Of a stretch of DNA of 64,000 nucleotides, positions 23,502-32,551 are shown in pieces. The DNA is from Paenibacillus sp. JDR-2 (lineage in GTDB: Bacteria; Bacillota; Bacilli; Paenibacillales; Paenibacillaceae). Both the position numbers and the translations under genes were made by a program. The notes beneath the pieces were generated by a model. That model ran no database searches and had not been told where the DNA came from. It was given only the letters and a program-made list of their open reading frames with translations. The DNA is taken from assembly GCF_000023585.1 (NCBI RefSeq), contig NC_012914.1, positions 4,618,001-4,682,000 of the forward strand, in the 5' to 3' direction. The first letter of the stretch is position 1. Every line of letters begins with the position of its first letter.

Positions 23502-25805
23502 TCAGGTTCTGCTGATTTTCGTCAATTCTTTGTTGATGCGGTACATCACTTTTTCCGTGAAAACATCGGAAGCCATGCCTGCTATCAATTCCATCGACAT
23601 GCCCTCAGCCATCCCATACATGGGGTTGTCCACGAAATTAGCGCCCAGATATTTCTCCGCGACTAATCTCGCTTCCGGATGATTCATCATTTCCCTAATC
23701 GTGCAGCGGGTAGAGAACACATCGTCCGTAATGATCAGCTCTTCCATCTCGATATCTTCCTCTTCGGGAAGCTGGAACCAGTTGCTTACGATTCCGCCTT
23801 TGTCTTCCGGCGCTTCATAGCTTGGATTCGGTTCGTTGGTCCGGTTAAACCATGCCTTGTCCTCTACGGGCATGCCGTTAGCATTGGAGATAACGCGTAC
23901 CGTATTCAAGCCTTCTTGAAGCGGCAAATGATCGAAAATAAAGATCCGATTATCAGATGATAACGTCTGCTGCTGAACGCCGTTTACGTAAAGCGATACT
24001 TCATCGCAGTTGGAGTATGCTTTTATCGAAATCGATTCGTTTGGGCGGTCAATATAACGCTTGCCGGCAATATGAACGAATTTCTCATCCGACCAGTTCG
24101 CTTTGTACATATAGAAGGCGTCTTTCTTAATTTGACGGTCATACGTCACAAGGCCTTTATTGTTGCGCCCCTTCACGCCGCCTTCGTCGCGGATGTTGGC
24201 TCCAAAGTCGAACATATTCCAAACATAGGTTGACCAAAGGAACGGACGTGCATGGAAAATGCTCCATACCTTCTCATGGAATAAAGCATGGTATTCCTCC
24301 GAGTAATCCTTCACCTGCGGGTCGTCGTTATGGTATTCAACGATGCCCTCCGCCCCGTATTCCGATATGCCGAGCTTGACAGTCGGATTCGTTTGGCGGA
24401 ACCCGTCGATCCAGACTGCGAAGTCTTCAACCTTGCCTTGGTACCAGCCGTAATATTTGTTGTACCCCACAACGTCGGTGACGCGGTTATAATCGTCGTT
24501 ATCCGGAACGAACATGACGTTGGCCATCGTCGTTAATCTCGTCGGATCTTCTTTCTTGGTCAATTCGTTCAGCTCGCCTACCAGCCTTCTAAGCTCGGGA
24601 CGTTCGCCGCTGATCTGGATTTCATTCTGGATGCCCCAGAAGCAAATCGACGGATGGTTGAAGTTTTGCCGGATCAGTTCAATCATCTGCTGCTTCGCGT
24701 TGATGCCTTCCAGCTCATTCTTGGACATTACGGAGATAAAAGGAATCTCGGCCCAGAGGACCATCCCTTCTTGATCGCATAAATCATAGAAGTATGGATC
24801 ATGCTGGTAATGCGCCAGACGAATCGTGTTCGCTCCAACCTCCTTAATAAGCGCCATATCCTCCTCATGCTCTCGCTTGGAAATAGCCCAGCCCATATCT
24901 TTACGGTCCTGATGCCTGGATACCCCGCGCAGAGGATGCGATTCGCCGTTCAGGAAGAAGCCTTGTTCCGCGTCTACTTCGAAATAACGAATTCCCACGG
25001 GAATGGAAAGCGAATCCAATGTATCGTTAAAGGAATTAATAGAGACTCGAGCTTCGTATAAATACGGATTGCTGCGGCCATTCCATAATGTCGGCTGACA
25101 AACGGTCAGCGGCATATCCACCTCAAGCGCTTCTCCCGCTGCCAGCACGACTTCCTTAGCCGTATAAGCTTCGGTACGTCCGTCTGCATCAACCAGGTCT
25201 GCCCAAAGTCTTACTTTCTTTTGCGAATCAAGCGAGTTTACCATTCTTGTCCGAATCGTAAGGACCGCTTGTTCCCGGCTAACTTGTTCTTGGATCACAT
25301 ATACGCCCTGCGAACCATAATCCATCATGTCAATATGAACGGGATTCACGATCACGAGGTTGACATCCCGGTAAATGCCTCCGAAGAAGGTGAAATCGGC
25401 CATCTGCGGGTAGACATCGTCAACAACCGTATTGTCCACCTTAACAGACACCATATTCGCTTCCCCGAAGCATACATGCTCCGTAATATCAAACCGGAAA
25501 GTCGAATAACCCCCGCGATGCTGACCCAAGTAAGTACCGTTGATATACACATCCGTGATACTGTTCGAGCCCTTGAACTCGATAAACACGCGGTTGCCTG
25601 AAGCGGAACGGTCTATCGAAAATTCTCTTTTATACCAGCAAGCGCCCTTATAAAAATCAAACCCGTTTGCGCCGTCGATTGCGTTCCAAGTATGGGGAAC
25701 CTCCACCGGTTCCCATCCGTTTGCATCCGTTGCGCGGGCTGCAGCGTCCGGTATCTGCTGCTTCGTAAATAGCCAATTTCCGTTGAGACTTATATATTTT
25801 CTCAT
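23502..25805 (-). CDS. GH2 beta-galactosidase/beta-glucuronidase
   Basis: This 767-aa cytoplasmic enzyme opens with ISLNGNWLFTKQ and VEVPHTWNAIDG, then a jelly-roll domain (to about 185), an Ig-like domain (about 190-290) and a TIM barrel (about 295-590). The acid/base is the Glu of FWGIQNEIQ (about residue 393) and the nucleophile the Glu of LGISEYGAEG (about residue 482). A C-terminal beta-sandwich domain (about 600-680) and a ~80-aa helical tail follow. The frame is open to 25991, but the ATG at 25803-25805 is preceded by GGGAGC and gives the usual GH2 N-terminus. It is co-transcribed with the GPH symporter and divergent from an AraC regulator. Confidence 0.9.
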   Translation of the reverse strand: MRKYISLNGNWLFTKQQIPDAAARATDANGWEPVEVPHTWNAIDGANGFDFYKGACWYKREFSIDRSASGNRVFIEFKGSNSITDVYINGTYLGQHRGGYSTFRFDITEHVCFGEANMVSVKVDNTVVDDVYPQMADFTFFGGIYRDVNLVIVNPVHIDMMDYGSQGVYVIQEQVSREQAVLTIRTRMVNSLDSQKKVRLWADLVDADGRTEAYTAKEVVLAAGEALEVDMPLTVCQPTLWNGRSNPYLYEARVSINSFNDTLDSLSIPVGIRYFEVDAEQGFFLNGESHPLRGVSRHQDRKDMGWAISKREHEEDMALIKEVGANTIRLAHYQHDPYFYDLCDQEGMVLWAEIPFISVMSKNELEGINAKQQMIELIRQNFNHPSICFWGIQNEIQISGERPELRRLVGELNELTKKEDPTRLTTMANVMFVPDNDDYNRVTDVVGYNKYYGWYQGKVEDFAVWIDGFRQTNPTVKLGISEYGAEGIVEYHNDDPQVKDYSEEYHALFHEKVWSIFHARPFLWSTYVWNMFDFGANIRDEGGVKGRNNKGLVTYDRQIKKDAFYMYKANWSDEKFVHIAGKRYIDRPNESISIKAYSNCDEVSLYVNGVQQQTLSSDNRIFIFDHLPLQEGLNTVRVISNANGMPVEDKAWFNRTNEPNPSYEAPEDKGGIVSNWFQLPEEEDIEMEELIITDDVFSTRCTIREMMNHPEARLVAEKYLGANFVDNPMYGMAEGMSMELIAGMASDVFTEKVMYRINKELTKISRT

Positions 25806-25838
25806 CCTTCTTGCTCCCTTCCCGTCATCCGCCCATGC

Positions 25839-25875
25839 ATGATAGCGATTACATTTGTGATTGTAAGCGATTTCT
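25839..25875. promoter_or_regulatory. One good and one near CcpA cre box
   Basis: TTGTAAGCGATTTCT (25861-25875) fits WTGNAANCGNWNNCW fully. ATGATAGCGATTACA (25839-25853) has one mismatch; the identical 15-mer occurs at 36679-36693 before the beta-helix protein gene. Both lie 34-70 bp upstream of the GH2 start. Confidence 0.65.
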
Positions 25876-25885
25876 TCCAATAATG

Positions 25886-25915
25886 ATCGCACAATCATGT
25901 TTGATTTCGCACAAT
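25886..25915 (+). promoter_or_regulatory. AraC-type direct repeat
   Basis: ATCGCACAAT (25886-25895) and TTCGCACAAT (25906-25915) are direct repeats exactly 20 bp apart, about two helical turns. That is the usual layout for an AraC-family dimer. They lie between the GH2 gene and the divergent AraC gene. Confidence 0.6.
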
Positions 25916-25967
25916 ATTGATGTAGGATAAAATTATTACAAAGATACAGAAGGAAGTGATTCAAGCG

Positions 25968-27209
25968 ATGTTGGAAATGGAACCTCAGCACTTAATCAAA
26001 GTTAATAAAATTGCCACGATTGTTCATCAAGTAACCAAGCTGGACGTTCGGGTTATCGACCGGAATGGCCATACCATGCTGGAGTGGGTGTCGCACCAGC
26101 TTCCTGCGTGTATGACGGATTTATCCGCTGAGTACGGAACGATCCTTGCTTGTTTGGATAAAAATCCGCCAGGCAGCTACTTTTATTACGTAAATACATG
26201 CGGTCTCGAATTTATTGCGGCAGCGGCAACGGAAAGCGCCGATTTAAAGACAAGCTATGTACTGCTCGGACCTTTTCTGTCCAGTAATCCGGATAGCGAC
26301 TTTATTAGCGGCATCATCTACCTGAACCGTCTGCCTATCGGAGAACGCAAGGTTCTTCAGGAATTTTATCGATCCTTAAGGATGATCAGCAGCAACGAAG
26401 GAACCTCCTTAGGCGACCTGCTTGTCCAATTGTGCGCGCATGAACCCGTTGATGCCCGCCTCATTACAACGGACATTCAAACTCTTCCGCCAGTGGACAA
26501 GGAACAGCAGCGATCCGACATCGCGGATAATTACAATATTATCGATATCAGGTACCGGTATGAGAAAACCGTGATGAACGCTATAACGAAGGGAGATACT
26601 ACAGCGGTAAAAAAAATGGTGAAAGAAGCCGCGGGGATATTTGAATTACCCGACCGGTTTCCGGAAAGCCCGATCCGATCGGCCAAAAATTTGCTGATTG
26701 TCAGTAATACGATTTGCAGAATTGCAGCGGAGCGAGGCGGCATGAAGCCGATGCAGCTCCATACGATTTCGGAGAGGTTTGCGATTATGATTGAACGGGC
26801 GTCCAACCTGCCGCATATCAAAAAAATCGGCGAAAGGATAATGATCGAATATTGCGAAGCGGTGAAGGAGGACTCCACCAAACAATACAGCATATCCATT
26901 AGGAAAGCTGTAGACTACATTTCACTGCATCTGGACCAGCCATTGACGCTATCCGGTCTTGCCGAGACGGTAGAAGTAAGCGCCTCTCATCTATCAAGAC
27001 AGTTCAAACTGGAAACCGGAATGGGATTTACGGATTATGTCAATTGGAAACGGATTGAGGAGTCCAAGCTTTATTTGCAAAGCGGTACTCTTCCCATAAC
27101 AGATATTGCTTTCCTTGTCGGATTTAATGATTTGAATTATTTTGGCCGAGTGTTTAAGAAATATACCGACAGGACTCCCTCGCAATACGTTCATTCCTTA
27201 TTTAAATAA
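25968..27209 (+). CDS. AraC-family regulator with N-terminal sensor domain
   Basis: The protein is about 413 aa. The C-terminal ~100 residues carry two AraC helix-turn-helix motifs (LSGLAETVEVSASHLSRQFK and ITDIAFLVGFNDLNYFGRVFKKYT). The N-terminal ~280 residues begin with HLIKVNKIATIVHQVTKLDVRVIDRNG and contain CGLEFIAAAATESADLKTSYVLLGPFL, which could be a PocR-like or GAF/PAS-like ligand domain. There is no transmembrane segment, so it should sense a cytoplasmic ligand. The gene is divergent from the GH2-symporter operon and probably controls it. The frame is open from GTG 25956, but AAGGA is too close to that codon, so ATG 25968 is preferred. Confidence 0.85.
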   Translation: MLEMEPQHLIKVNKIATIVHQVTKLDVRVIDRNGHTMLEWVSHQLPACMTDLSAEYGTILACLDKNPPGSYFYYVNTCGLEFIAAAATESADLKTSYVLLGPFLSSNPDSDFISGIIYLNRLPIGERKVLQEFYRSLRMISSNEGTSLGDLLVQLCAHEPVDARLITTDIQTLPPVDKEQQRSDIADNYNIIDIRYRYEKTVMNAITKGDTTAVKKMVKEAAGIFELPDRFPESPIRSAKNLLIVSNTICRIAAERGGMKPMQLHTISERFAIMIERASNLPHIKKIGERIMIEYCEAVKEDSTKQYSISIRKAVDYISLHLDQPLTLSGLAETVEVSASHLSRQFKLETGMGFTDYVNWKRIEESKLYLQSGTLPITDIAFLVGFNDLNYFGRVFKKYTDRTPSQYVHSLFK

Positions 27210-27212
27210 AGA

Positions 27213-28076
27213 TCAAGTAATCAAATCAATAAGCTTCTGTGCGGCTTTACTCAAATAGTGCTGCTTCAGCCAAATAATCGCCGAGCTTGAAGTAACGTCC
27301 GGCCCGTCGATTGGCACAACCCGGATACGGTGATTCTGATATCGGTTCACCGAGGTGCGCGGCAGAATCGAAGCGCCAAAGCCAGAAGCAATAAGCTCCA
27401 CGAGCATGCCGATATCCGAGCATTCTCCTATAATCGCAGGCGAAAGTCCACGCGAGTGGAATTGATCGAGAATCAGATGATAAAGCCCTAACCCTTCGGT
27501 ACTCGGGAGAACAAGCGGGTGCTTGGCAATACATTCGTACGTAACCTTGTCAAATTCCCCGTCTCCTGCTCCCGTCACGAAAAACAAAGGCTCGGCGCCA
27601 AGAATGACGTGATCAAATTCCACCAGGCTGATCGGAAGCCGGACGATCGCCAGATCCAAGGCTTTGTCTTTGATCAATCTCGTCAGCGTATTGGTCTCAT
27701 TCTGCTGAATCTTGAACGTGACCTTCGGATACAACTGGCGGAAGGCGCTAAGCACGACCGGAAGCCGTTCATCCGACAACGTATTGATTCCGATCGACAG
27801 CTTCCCCCGAAGTCCAAGACCCGATTCCTTCACTTCTTCCTTCGCTTCCTCCAGCAGCCTTGTAATGGTAAGCGCATGCTCATATAACGTTTTGCCAGGC
27901 GCCGTCAGCTCCAGATGGCGGCCGCTGCGGATAAATAACGACACGCCAAGCTCCTCCTCCATCAGCTTCAGCTGCTGGCTGAGCGGAGGCTGCGACATAT
28001 GCAGGCGCTGCGCCGCCGATGTTACCTGAAGCTCTTCCGCAAGGGCTATGAAATAACGCATTTGTTTAATATCCAT
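27213..28076 (-). CDS. LysR-family transcriptional regulator
   Basis: This 287-aa protein has the typical LysR winged helix at 1-60 (MRYFIALAEELQVTSAAQRL, HMSQPPLSQQLKLMEEELG). A type 2 periplasmic-binding-like effector domain covers about 90-285 (LSIGINTLSDERLP, LDLAIVRLPI, GFGASILPRTSV). It is divergent from the NCS2 permease gene at 28241 and most likely controls it. It is convergent with the AraC gene, with only 3 bp between the stop codons. The ribosome binding site is weak. Confidence 0.92.
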   Translation of the reverse strand: MDIKQMRYFIALAEELQVTSAAQRLHMSQPPLSQQLKLMEEELGVSLFIRSGRHLELTAPGKTLYEHALTITRLLEEAKEEVKESGLGLRGKLSIGINTLSDERLPVVLSAFRQLYPKVTFKIQQNETNTLTRLIKDKALDLAIVRLPISLVEFDHVILGAEPLFFVTGAGDGEFDKVTYECIAKHPLVLPSTEGLGLYHLILDQFHSRGLSPAIIGECSDIGMLVELIASGFGASILPRTSVNRYQNHRIRVVPIDGPDVTSSSAIIWLKQHYLSKAAQKLIDLIT

Positions 28077-28105
28077 TGTTTTTTATTCCCATCCGTACGT
28101 CTGCT

Positions 28106-28120
28106 ATATGATTTCCATAT
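28106..28120. promoter_or_regulatory. LysR-type T-N11-A box
   Basis: ATATGATTTCCATAT is a 5-5-5 inverted repeat containing T-N11-A, the usual LysR-regulator core. It sits 30 bp upstream of the lysR-type start and within the shared region with the NCS2 permease gene. Confidence 0.5.
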
Positions 28121-28240
28121 GCTTTCGCAATTTATTTAATATTTTTAATATAGTTATGCTCATGATACCATATACGAAGCATTCGGGAGAAAAACGAAGC
28201 TCGAAGTGAACGGAAATTTTGAAGAAAGCTGGGAATAGTA

Positions 28241-29599
28241 ATGTTGAAAACAAAAGATAGCTTCACCGTACTGCTTGCCGGTATGCAGTGGCTGTTCTTT
28301 ATATTTACCAATACGGTTATGGTGCCGCTATCGATCGGCCATGCGCTTGGACTTGCGCCGGAGGATATCGCTTCTTCCATGCAGCGCTCGTTCATATTGA
28401 CCGGTCTGCTCTGTATCGTTCAGGCGGTCTGGGGGCACCGTTATGCGTTAATGGATGGTCCGGCCGGCGTCTGGTGGGGGCTTGTGCTCAGCATTTGCGC
28501 CTCCGCACCCGCGATGGGACTGGATATCGGCACGGTTGCGGCAAGCCTTAGCAGCGGTTTTATCATCTCGAGCAGCGTAGTCATTATTCTTGCGTTATGC
28601 GGGTTCCTGAACGTACTGCGGCGCATCTTTACGCCGATGGTTATGGGCGTGTTCCTGCTGCTGCTTACCTTCCAGCTCGCCAACACATTCTTCAAGGGAA
28701 TGATTGGATACGATCAAAACGGAAAATGGGATTTGAAGCTGGCTGGCTTGTCCCTCTTTATTATTATCGTTGTTGCTTTTATTCATTTGAAAGGCAAAGG
28801 GAAATGGGGACAATTCTCCCTGCTGGGCGGGATTATTGTAGGCTGGATCGCTTACGCCGTCTTTTTCGGAAGTCAGAGCCGCATGGAAACGGCAAGCGGC
28901 GGCACCGGCATCTGGCTTTGGCTTCCGTGGGGAACCCCGGGCTTTGAGCCTGGCATTATTATGGTGGGCCTGCTTGCCGGGCTCGTCAATATGACCAATA
29001 CGCTAACGAGCTTGACGGCGGCGGGAAGGCTTTTCAAACGGGAAGCAACCAATAAACAGTTCGTCCGCTCGATCCTGTTCACGAACGGCTTCTCGATTCT
29101 GGCGGGGTGTCTAGGCTTGATCCCGTTCGGAACATTCGCATCGTCGATCGGGTTTCTGGAAAATACGAAGGTACTGCGCCGTGCCGCGCTTATTGCCGGA
29201 GCAACGATGTTCATTGTCGTCGGAATCTTCCCGGCATTAGGAGGCTGGCTGGCTAAGCTGCCGTTGTCCGTCGGGAATGCGGTATTATTCGTCGCTTACC
29301 TGCAGATGTTTGGCACTGCAATTCGTTCCTTTCAGGGAACCACGTTTAATGCCAAGACGATCTATCGCGTCGCGCTTCCTGTATTAACAGGGATAAGCAT
29401 CATGAACATCCCGGCTTCTGCCTTTGCGGAGTTCCCTCCGCTCCTGACGCCAATTCTCTCCAACGGACTTATAATCGGAGTTATCCTCGTCATCCTTTTG
29501 GAGAACGTCATCCGTTGGGACAGGTTCGAGACCAAGGCTTCAGAGCCAAGGGCGGTGGAACCGAAGGATCATACCATGAAGCCAGCAGCACAGTCATAA
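28241..29599 (+). CDS. NCS2-type nucleobase permease
   Basis: This 452-aa integral membrane protein has 12-14 hydrophobic segments. MQWLFFIFTNTVMVPLSIG at the start, ALMDGPAGVWWG, and the segment LLAGLVNMTNTLTSLTAAG fit the nucleobase:cation symporter-2 (uracil/xanthine permease) family. The substrate (uracil, xanthine, urate or another base) is not readable from the sequence. It is divergent from a LysR regulator gene. The ribosome binding site is poor. A strong terminator follows 5 bp after the stop. Confidence 0.85.
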   Translation: MLKTKDSFTVLLAGMQWLFFIFTNTVMVPLSIGHALGLAPEDIASSMQRSFILTGLLCIVQAVWGHRYALMDGPAGVWWGLVLSICASAPAMGLDIGTVAASLSSGFIISSSVVIILALCGFLNVLRRIFTPMVMGVFLLLLTFQLANTFFKGMIGYDQNGKWDLKLAGLSLFIIIVVAFIHLKGKGKWGQFSLLGGIIVGWIAYAVFFGSQSRMETASGGTGIWLWLPWGTPGFEPGIIMVGLLAGLVNMTNTLTSLTAAGRLFKREATNKQFVRSILFTNGFSILAGCLGLIPFGTFASSIGFLENTKVLRRAALIAGATMFIVVGIFPALGGWLAKLPLSVGNAVLFVAYLQMFGTAIRSFQGTTFNAKTIYRVALPVLTGISIMNIPASAFAEFPPLLTPILSNGLIIGVILVILLENVIRWDRFETKASEPRAVEPKDHTMKPAAQS

Positions 29600-29604
29600 T
29601 CATG

Positions 29605-29637
29605 AAAAGGCCATGCCCGGCTTGGGCATGGCCTTTT
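29605..29637 (+). terminator. Terminator after the NCS2 permease gene
   Basis: AAAAGGCCATGCCC (29605-29618) pairs exactly with GGGCATGGCCTTTT (29624-29637), followed by GTT. Confidence 0.9.
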
Positions 29638-29711
29638 GTTCTTCTCAGCCCGCTGTTGGAAAAAGGCTCTATCGCCCTATTAAAACACCCATTCGGTTTC
29701 GGAATTTTGTC

Positions 29712-29720
29712 CATAAACTA
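29712..29720 (+). promoter_or_regulatory. Possible sigma-K -10 element
   Basis: CATAAACTA fits the sigma-K -10 consensus CATANNNTA, 38 bp before the start of the GerP-like gene. No clear -35 AC is seen at the right distance, so this is tentative. Confidence 0.35.
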
Positions 29721-29758
29721 TGAGATAAGCTGCCGCAGCGAGGGGATGCGAGTCTTGC

Positions 29759-30202
29759 ATGTTTAACTGTATCGGAAAGGTCATTATCGTGAATAACAGC
29801 GGCATTATCCATTTTGGATTTGCCAAACAAATCGCTCCCGAATCCATTCAAGTCGGTAACGGCAACGGCTCAACGACATCAGAGGCAGATTTGGAGGAAA
29901 CGGGGAGAGAAACCGAAAACCAGGCTAACGGGGAAGACAGCAATAGCAGCAATAGCAGCAATAGCAGTACTAATGGCAATAGCGACAATAAAGACAATAA
30001 AGGCAATAAAGGGAAAGCCACTAACGGAAAAAGCAAAGGCGCAAACAAAAGCAAAAGTAAGCCAACCGGCAAAACGACTGCCGCGGCGAAAAAAACGTCA
30101 GCACCAGCCGCATCTGTCTTACCTAACCTGCCAATCGGAATGCCTTTCGGCAATATCGGCAAAAATCATCCTTTGCTCAAATTAATGAAAGGGTTCAAGT
30201 AA
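29759..30202 (+). CDS. Low-complexity protein with possible GerP-like N-terminus
   Basis: This is a 147-aa protein. Residues about 5-30 (IGKVIIVNNSGIIHFGFAKQI, ending near IAPES) resemble the start of small GerPA/GerPF-type spore germination proteins (pattern G-x-I...sGxxhFGda...I-Px-S). The rest is disordered: a Ser/Asn repeat zone, then Asn/Gly/Lys repeats (DNKDNKGNKGK), then Lys/Ala/Thr, and finally a conserved-looking C-terminus LPNLPIGMPFGNIGKNHPLLKLMKGFK. That tail is rich in Pro, Gly and Leu. The start at ATG 29759 keeps the GerP-like segment; GTG 29789 with AAAGG upstream is an alternative. A role in the spore coat or in germination is inferred only from the short similarity. Confidence 0.6.
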   Translation: MFNCIGKVIIVNNSGIIHFGFAKQIAPESIQVGNGNGSTTSEADLEETGRETENQANGEDSNSSNSSNSSTNGNSDNKDNKGNKGKATNGKSKGANKSKSKPTGKTTAAAKKTSAPAASVLPNLPIGMPFGNIGKNHPLLKLMKGFK

Positions 30203-30228
30203 GCCGAATCGGCTAACTTGAACCCTTT
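30188..30228. terminator. Bidirectional terminator overlapping the stop codon
   Basis: AAAGGGTTCAAGT (30188-30200) pairs exactly with ACTTGAACCCTTT (30216-30228) and is followed by TATTTTT. The left arm includes the last codons of the GerP-like gene. It serves both this gene and the convergent IDEAL-domain gene. Confidence 0.85.
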
Positions 30229-30233
30229 TATTT

Positions 30234-30596
30234 TTACTCAAATATATGGGATAAACGGGATCCGTTATTGTTCCACAACCATTTGCGGGATTTCGCATCG
30301 CCTTGCGCCGTGTCCTTCAGCTGACCGCTGAGCTCCATGAACCAGGCTTGATCCTGCGCCTCAAGAGCGAGGTCAATCAAGCTCCGGATATCCTCCTCGT
30401 CAGGAACCCACTCTGCTTGCTGTCTTAAATGATGAACCTTAGCAAGCGCCATACGCCCGGCCGAATCCTCGTTATCCGATTTTACAACATGAACCTTTGC
30501 AACATTTTGTTCCACGTCGATATGCTCGACATAGCCGAAAACAAATTCACCGCTGATCGTTTGACCTTGCACCCAATCGCTGACTGCAATACTCAT
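30234..30596 (-). CDS. Small IDEAL-domain protein
   Basis: This ~120-aa protein has an N-terminal half (DWVQGQTISGEFVFGYVEHIDVEQ...VHVVKSDNEDSAG) that looks like a small beta-barrel. The C-terminal half has IRSLIDLALEAQDQAWFMELSGQL, which matches the short IDEAL domain pattern (I/L-D-x-A-L...D...F..L). IDEAL domains occur in small Bacillus proteins such as YpiB. The cellular role is unknown. Start ATG at 30594-30596 follows AAGGCGG at 8 nt; the frame is open to a GTG at 30605. Confidence 0.7.
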   Translation of the reverse strand: MSIAVSDWVQGQTISGEFVFGYVEHIDVEQNVAKVHVVKSDNEDSAGRMALAKVHHLRQQAEWVPDEEDIRSLIDLALEAQDQAWFMELSGQLKDTAQGDAKSRKWLWNNNGSRLSHIFE

Positions 30597-30649
30597 GGTC
30601 ATCACCGCCTTAATTGAAGTAAGTAACTGTAACTTAAGTTGTTACTGTT

Positions 30650-30678
30650 ATAATAATGTATACAGTTAATGATGTCAA
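30650..30678 (-). promoter_or_regulatory. Sigma-A promoter of the IDEAL-domain gene
   Basis: On the minus strand, TTGACA (30673-30678), a 17-bp spacer and TATTAT (30650-30655). The perfect -35 makes this a strong promoter. It also shows that ilvB (stop at 30810) is not followed by further ilv genes in an operon. Confidence 0.8.
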
Positions 30679-30809
30679 CAGGCTACTGGGAAAATTACTC
30701 ATGCAGCGGATTCCGGTTTCACTATCCGGGAGGCTATTCCTGTAACACAAACGAAGAGCGTATTGTTCATTACGCGTTACCCATTATACGTAATCGCAAG
30801 GGAGAAGTT

Positions 30810-32513
30810 TTACTCGAAATCTCCTAAAATCATTTCATCCAACGCTGTACCGCCGAGAACCATCGGGTATACGTTCTCGTCCATCGGAATTACGAACTCT
30901 ACGAGCACCGGACCCGGCGTTTCCAACGCTTCCTTCCAGGCAGCGTCCGCTTCCGCCTTGCTCGAAGCGCGCAGCCCTTTAAGCCCGTAAGCTTCCGCAA
31001 GCTTTACAAAATCCGGACTTCCCGCCAGATCAATCTGGCTTAGCCTGTTCTCGTACATAAGCTCCTGCTGCTGTCTTACCATGCCAAGCACCCGGTTATT
31101 CAGAACAACGATCTTCACCGGAATTTGCTGCACCGCGCAAATCGCCATTTCCTGGGCGCACATCTGCATTCCGCCATCGCCGTTGATCGAGATAACCAGC
31201 CGGTCGGGATTGCCGATCTGGGCACCCACCGCTGCCGGAAAACCAAATCCCATCGTGCCAAGTCCTCCCGAGGACAGGAGCGAACGCGGCTGATTAAACT
31301 TGTAAAACTGCGCCGTCCACATTTGATGCTGGCCTACGTCCGTTGAAATAATCGCGTTGCCATGGGAGGTCTGATAAATCATCTCGAGAACATATTGCGG
31401 CTTTAGCTCGTTATCCGAATCGTTATAGCGCAGCGGATGCCGGGATTGATGCTGCCTGATTTGCTCCATCCAGCCTTCGGTTTTGGCAGGAGCCGCCAAC
31501 GTACGGGCGTAAGCAAGAATCCCCTTCAAATCGCCTACGATGCTGATATCCGCTTTGATAATCTTATCGATCTCCGCCGGATCGATATCAATGTGGACAA
31601 TCTTTCTGGCCTGCGGCGCAAAGCCCCCTACCTTCATCGTCAGACGGTCATCAAACCGGGAGCCGAGCGAGATGATCAGATCCGCCTGTTGAATAGCCAT
31701 GTTTGCTGCATAATTACCGTGATGGCCCGCCATGCCTAGCGCATAATCATGTCCGCTCGGAAATCCGCTAAGTCCGTGCAAGGTTGTTACAACAGGGATC
31801 CGCGTCCGCTCGACAAATCGGATAAACTCTTCGGAAGCATTCGCGTGAACGATCCCCCCGCCTGCAATGATAACCGGTCTTTCCGCTTCCGCCATCGTCT
31901 TCATCCATTCTTCTACACGCTCTGCATCTATAGCCGGTTCAGGTTCATAGCCGCGGAGTTTAACCTCCGCCGTATACGCTTCGTATTCCAGCTTGGCATT
32001 CGAAATATCTTTCGGAATATCGATCAGAACCGGACCTTTCCTTCCCGTGCTCGCCAGATAAAAGGCTTCATGCAGAATCCGCGGAATATCTGCCGCATCT
32101 CGTACCGAATAGCTGTGCTTCGTAATCGGCATCGTAATGCTGATAATGTCGGCCTCTTGGAAAGCATCCGTTCCAATCATATACGTAGGAACATTAGCGG
32201 TAATGATGACCATGGGAATCGAATCCATATGGGCAGTTGCGATGCCGGTTACCAGGTTGGTTGCTCCCGGTCCCGAAGTTGCGATGCATACGCCAACTTT
32301 GCCGGTGGAACGGGCATAGCCGTCGGCGGCATGAACCGCACCTTGCTCATGCCGGGTAAGAATATGCTTGAACTCTTTATTTTTCGTCATCGCATCGTAA
32401 ATATATAAAGCACTTCCGCCCGGGTAACCAAATACCGTATCCACGCCTTCATCCAATAATCCTCGCAGCAATGCTTCCGAACCAGTCATCCAGGTTTTTG
32501 TCGATTGTTCCAT
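30810..32513 (-). CDS. ilvB: Acetolactate synthase, large (catalytic) subunit
   Basis: This 567-aa thiamine-diphosphate enzyme condenses two pyruvates (or pyruvate and 2-oxobutyrate) in valine, leucine and isoleucine synthesis. The TPP-activating Glu is seen in LTRHEQGAVHAADGYARS, the FAD-region signature in GSRFDDRLT, and the Mg-TPP motif in GDGGMQMCAQEMAIC...VVLNN. The frame is open to 32621, but that extension is T-box DNA; the ATG at 32511-32513 after GGGAGG is the true start. Two tandem T-boxes precede it. No ilvN or ilvC lies downstream, so this is a stand-alone ilvB. A catabolic AlsS role is less likely given the T-box control. Confidence 0.93.
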   Translation of the reverse strand: MEQSTKTWMTGSEALLRGLLDEGVDTVFGYPGGSALYIYDAMTKNKEFKHILTRHEQGAVHAADGYARSTGKVGVCIATSGPGATNLVTGIATAHMDSIPMVIITANVPTYMIGTDAFQEADIISITMPITKHSYSVRDAADIPRILHEAFYLASTGRKGPVLIDIPKDISNAKLEYEAYTAEVKLRGYEPEPAIDAERVEEWMKTMAEAERPVIIAGGGIVHANASEEFIRFVERTRIPVVTTLHGLSGFPSGHDYALGMAGHHGNYAANMAIQQADLIISLGSRFDDRLTMKVGGFAPQARKIVHIDIDPAEIDKIIKADISIVGDLKGILAYARTLAAPAKTEGWMEQIRQHQSRHPLRYNDSDNELKPQYVLEMIYQTSHGNAIISTDVGQHQMWTAQFYKFNQPRSLLSSGGLGTMGFGFPAAVGAQIGNPDRLVISINGDGGMQMCAQEMAICAVQQIPVKIVVLNNRVLGMVRQQQELMYENRLSQIDLAGSPDFVKLAEAYGLKGLRASSKAEADAAWKEALETPGPVLVEFVIPMDENVYPMVLGGTALDEMILGDFE

Positions 32514-32551
32514 AATGGGCAGCCTCCCGTAATTAAAAAATAACCCCTTTC

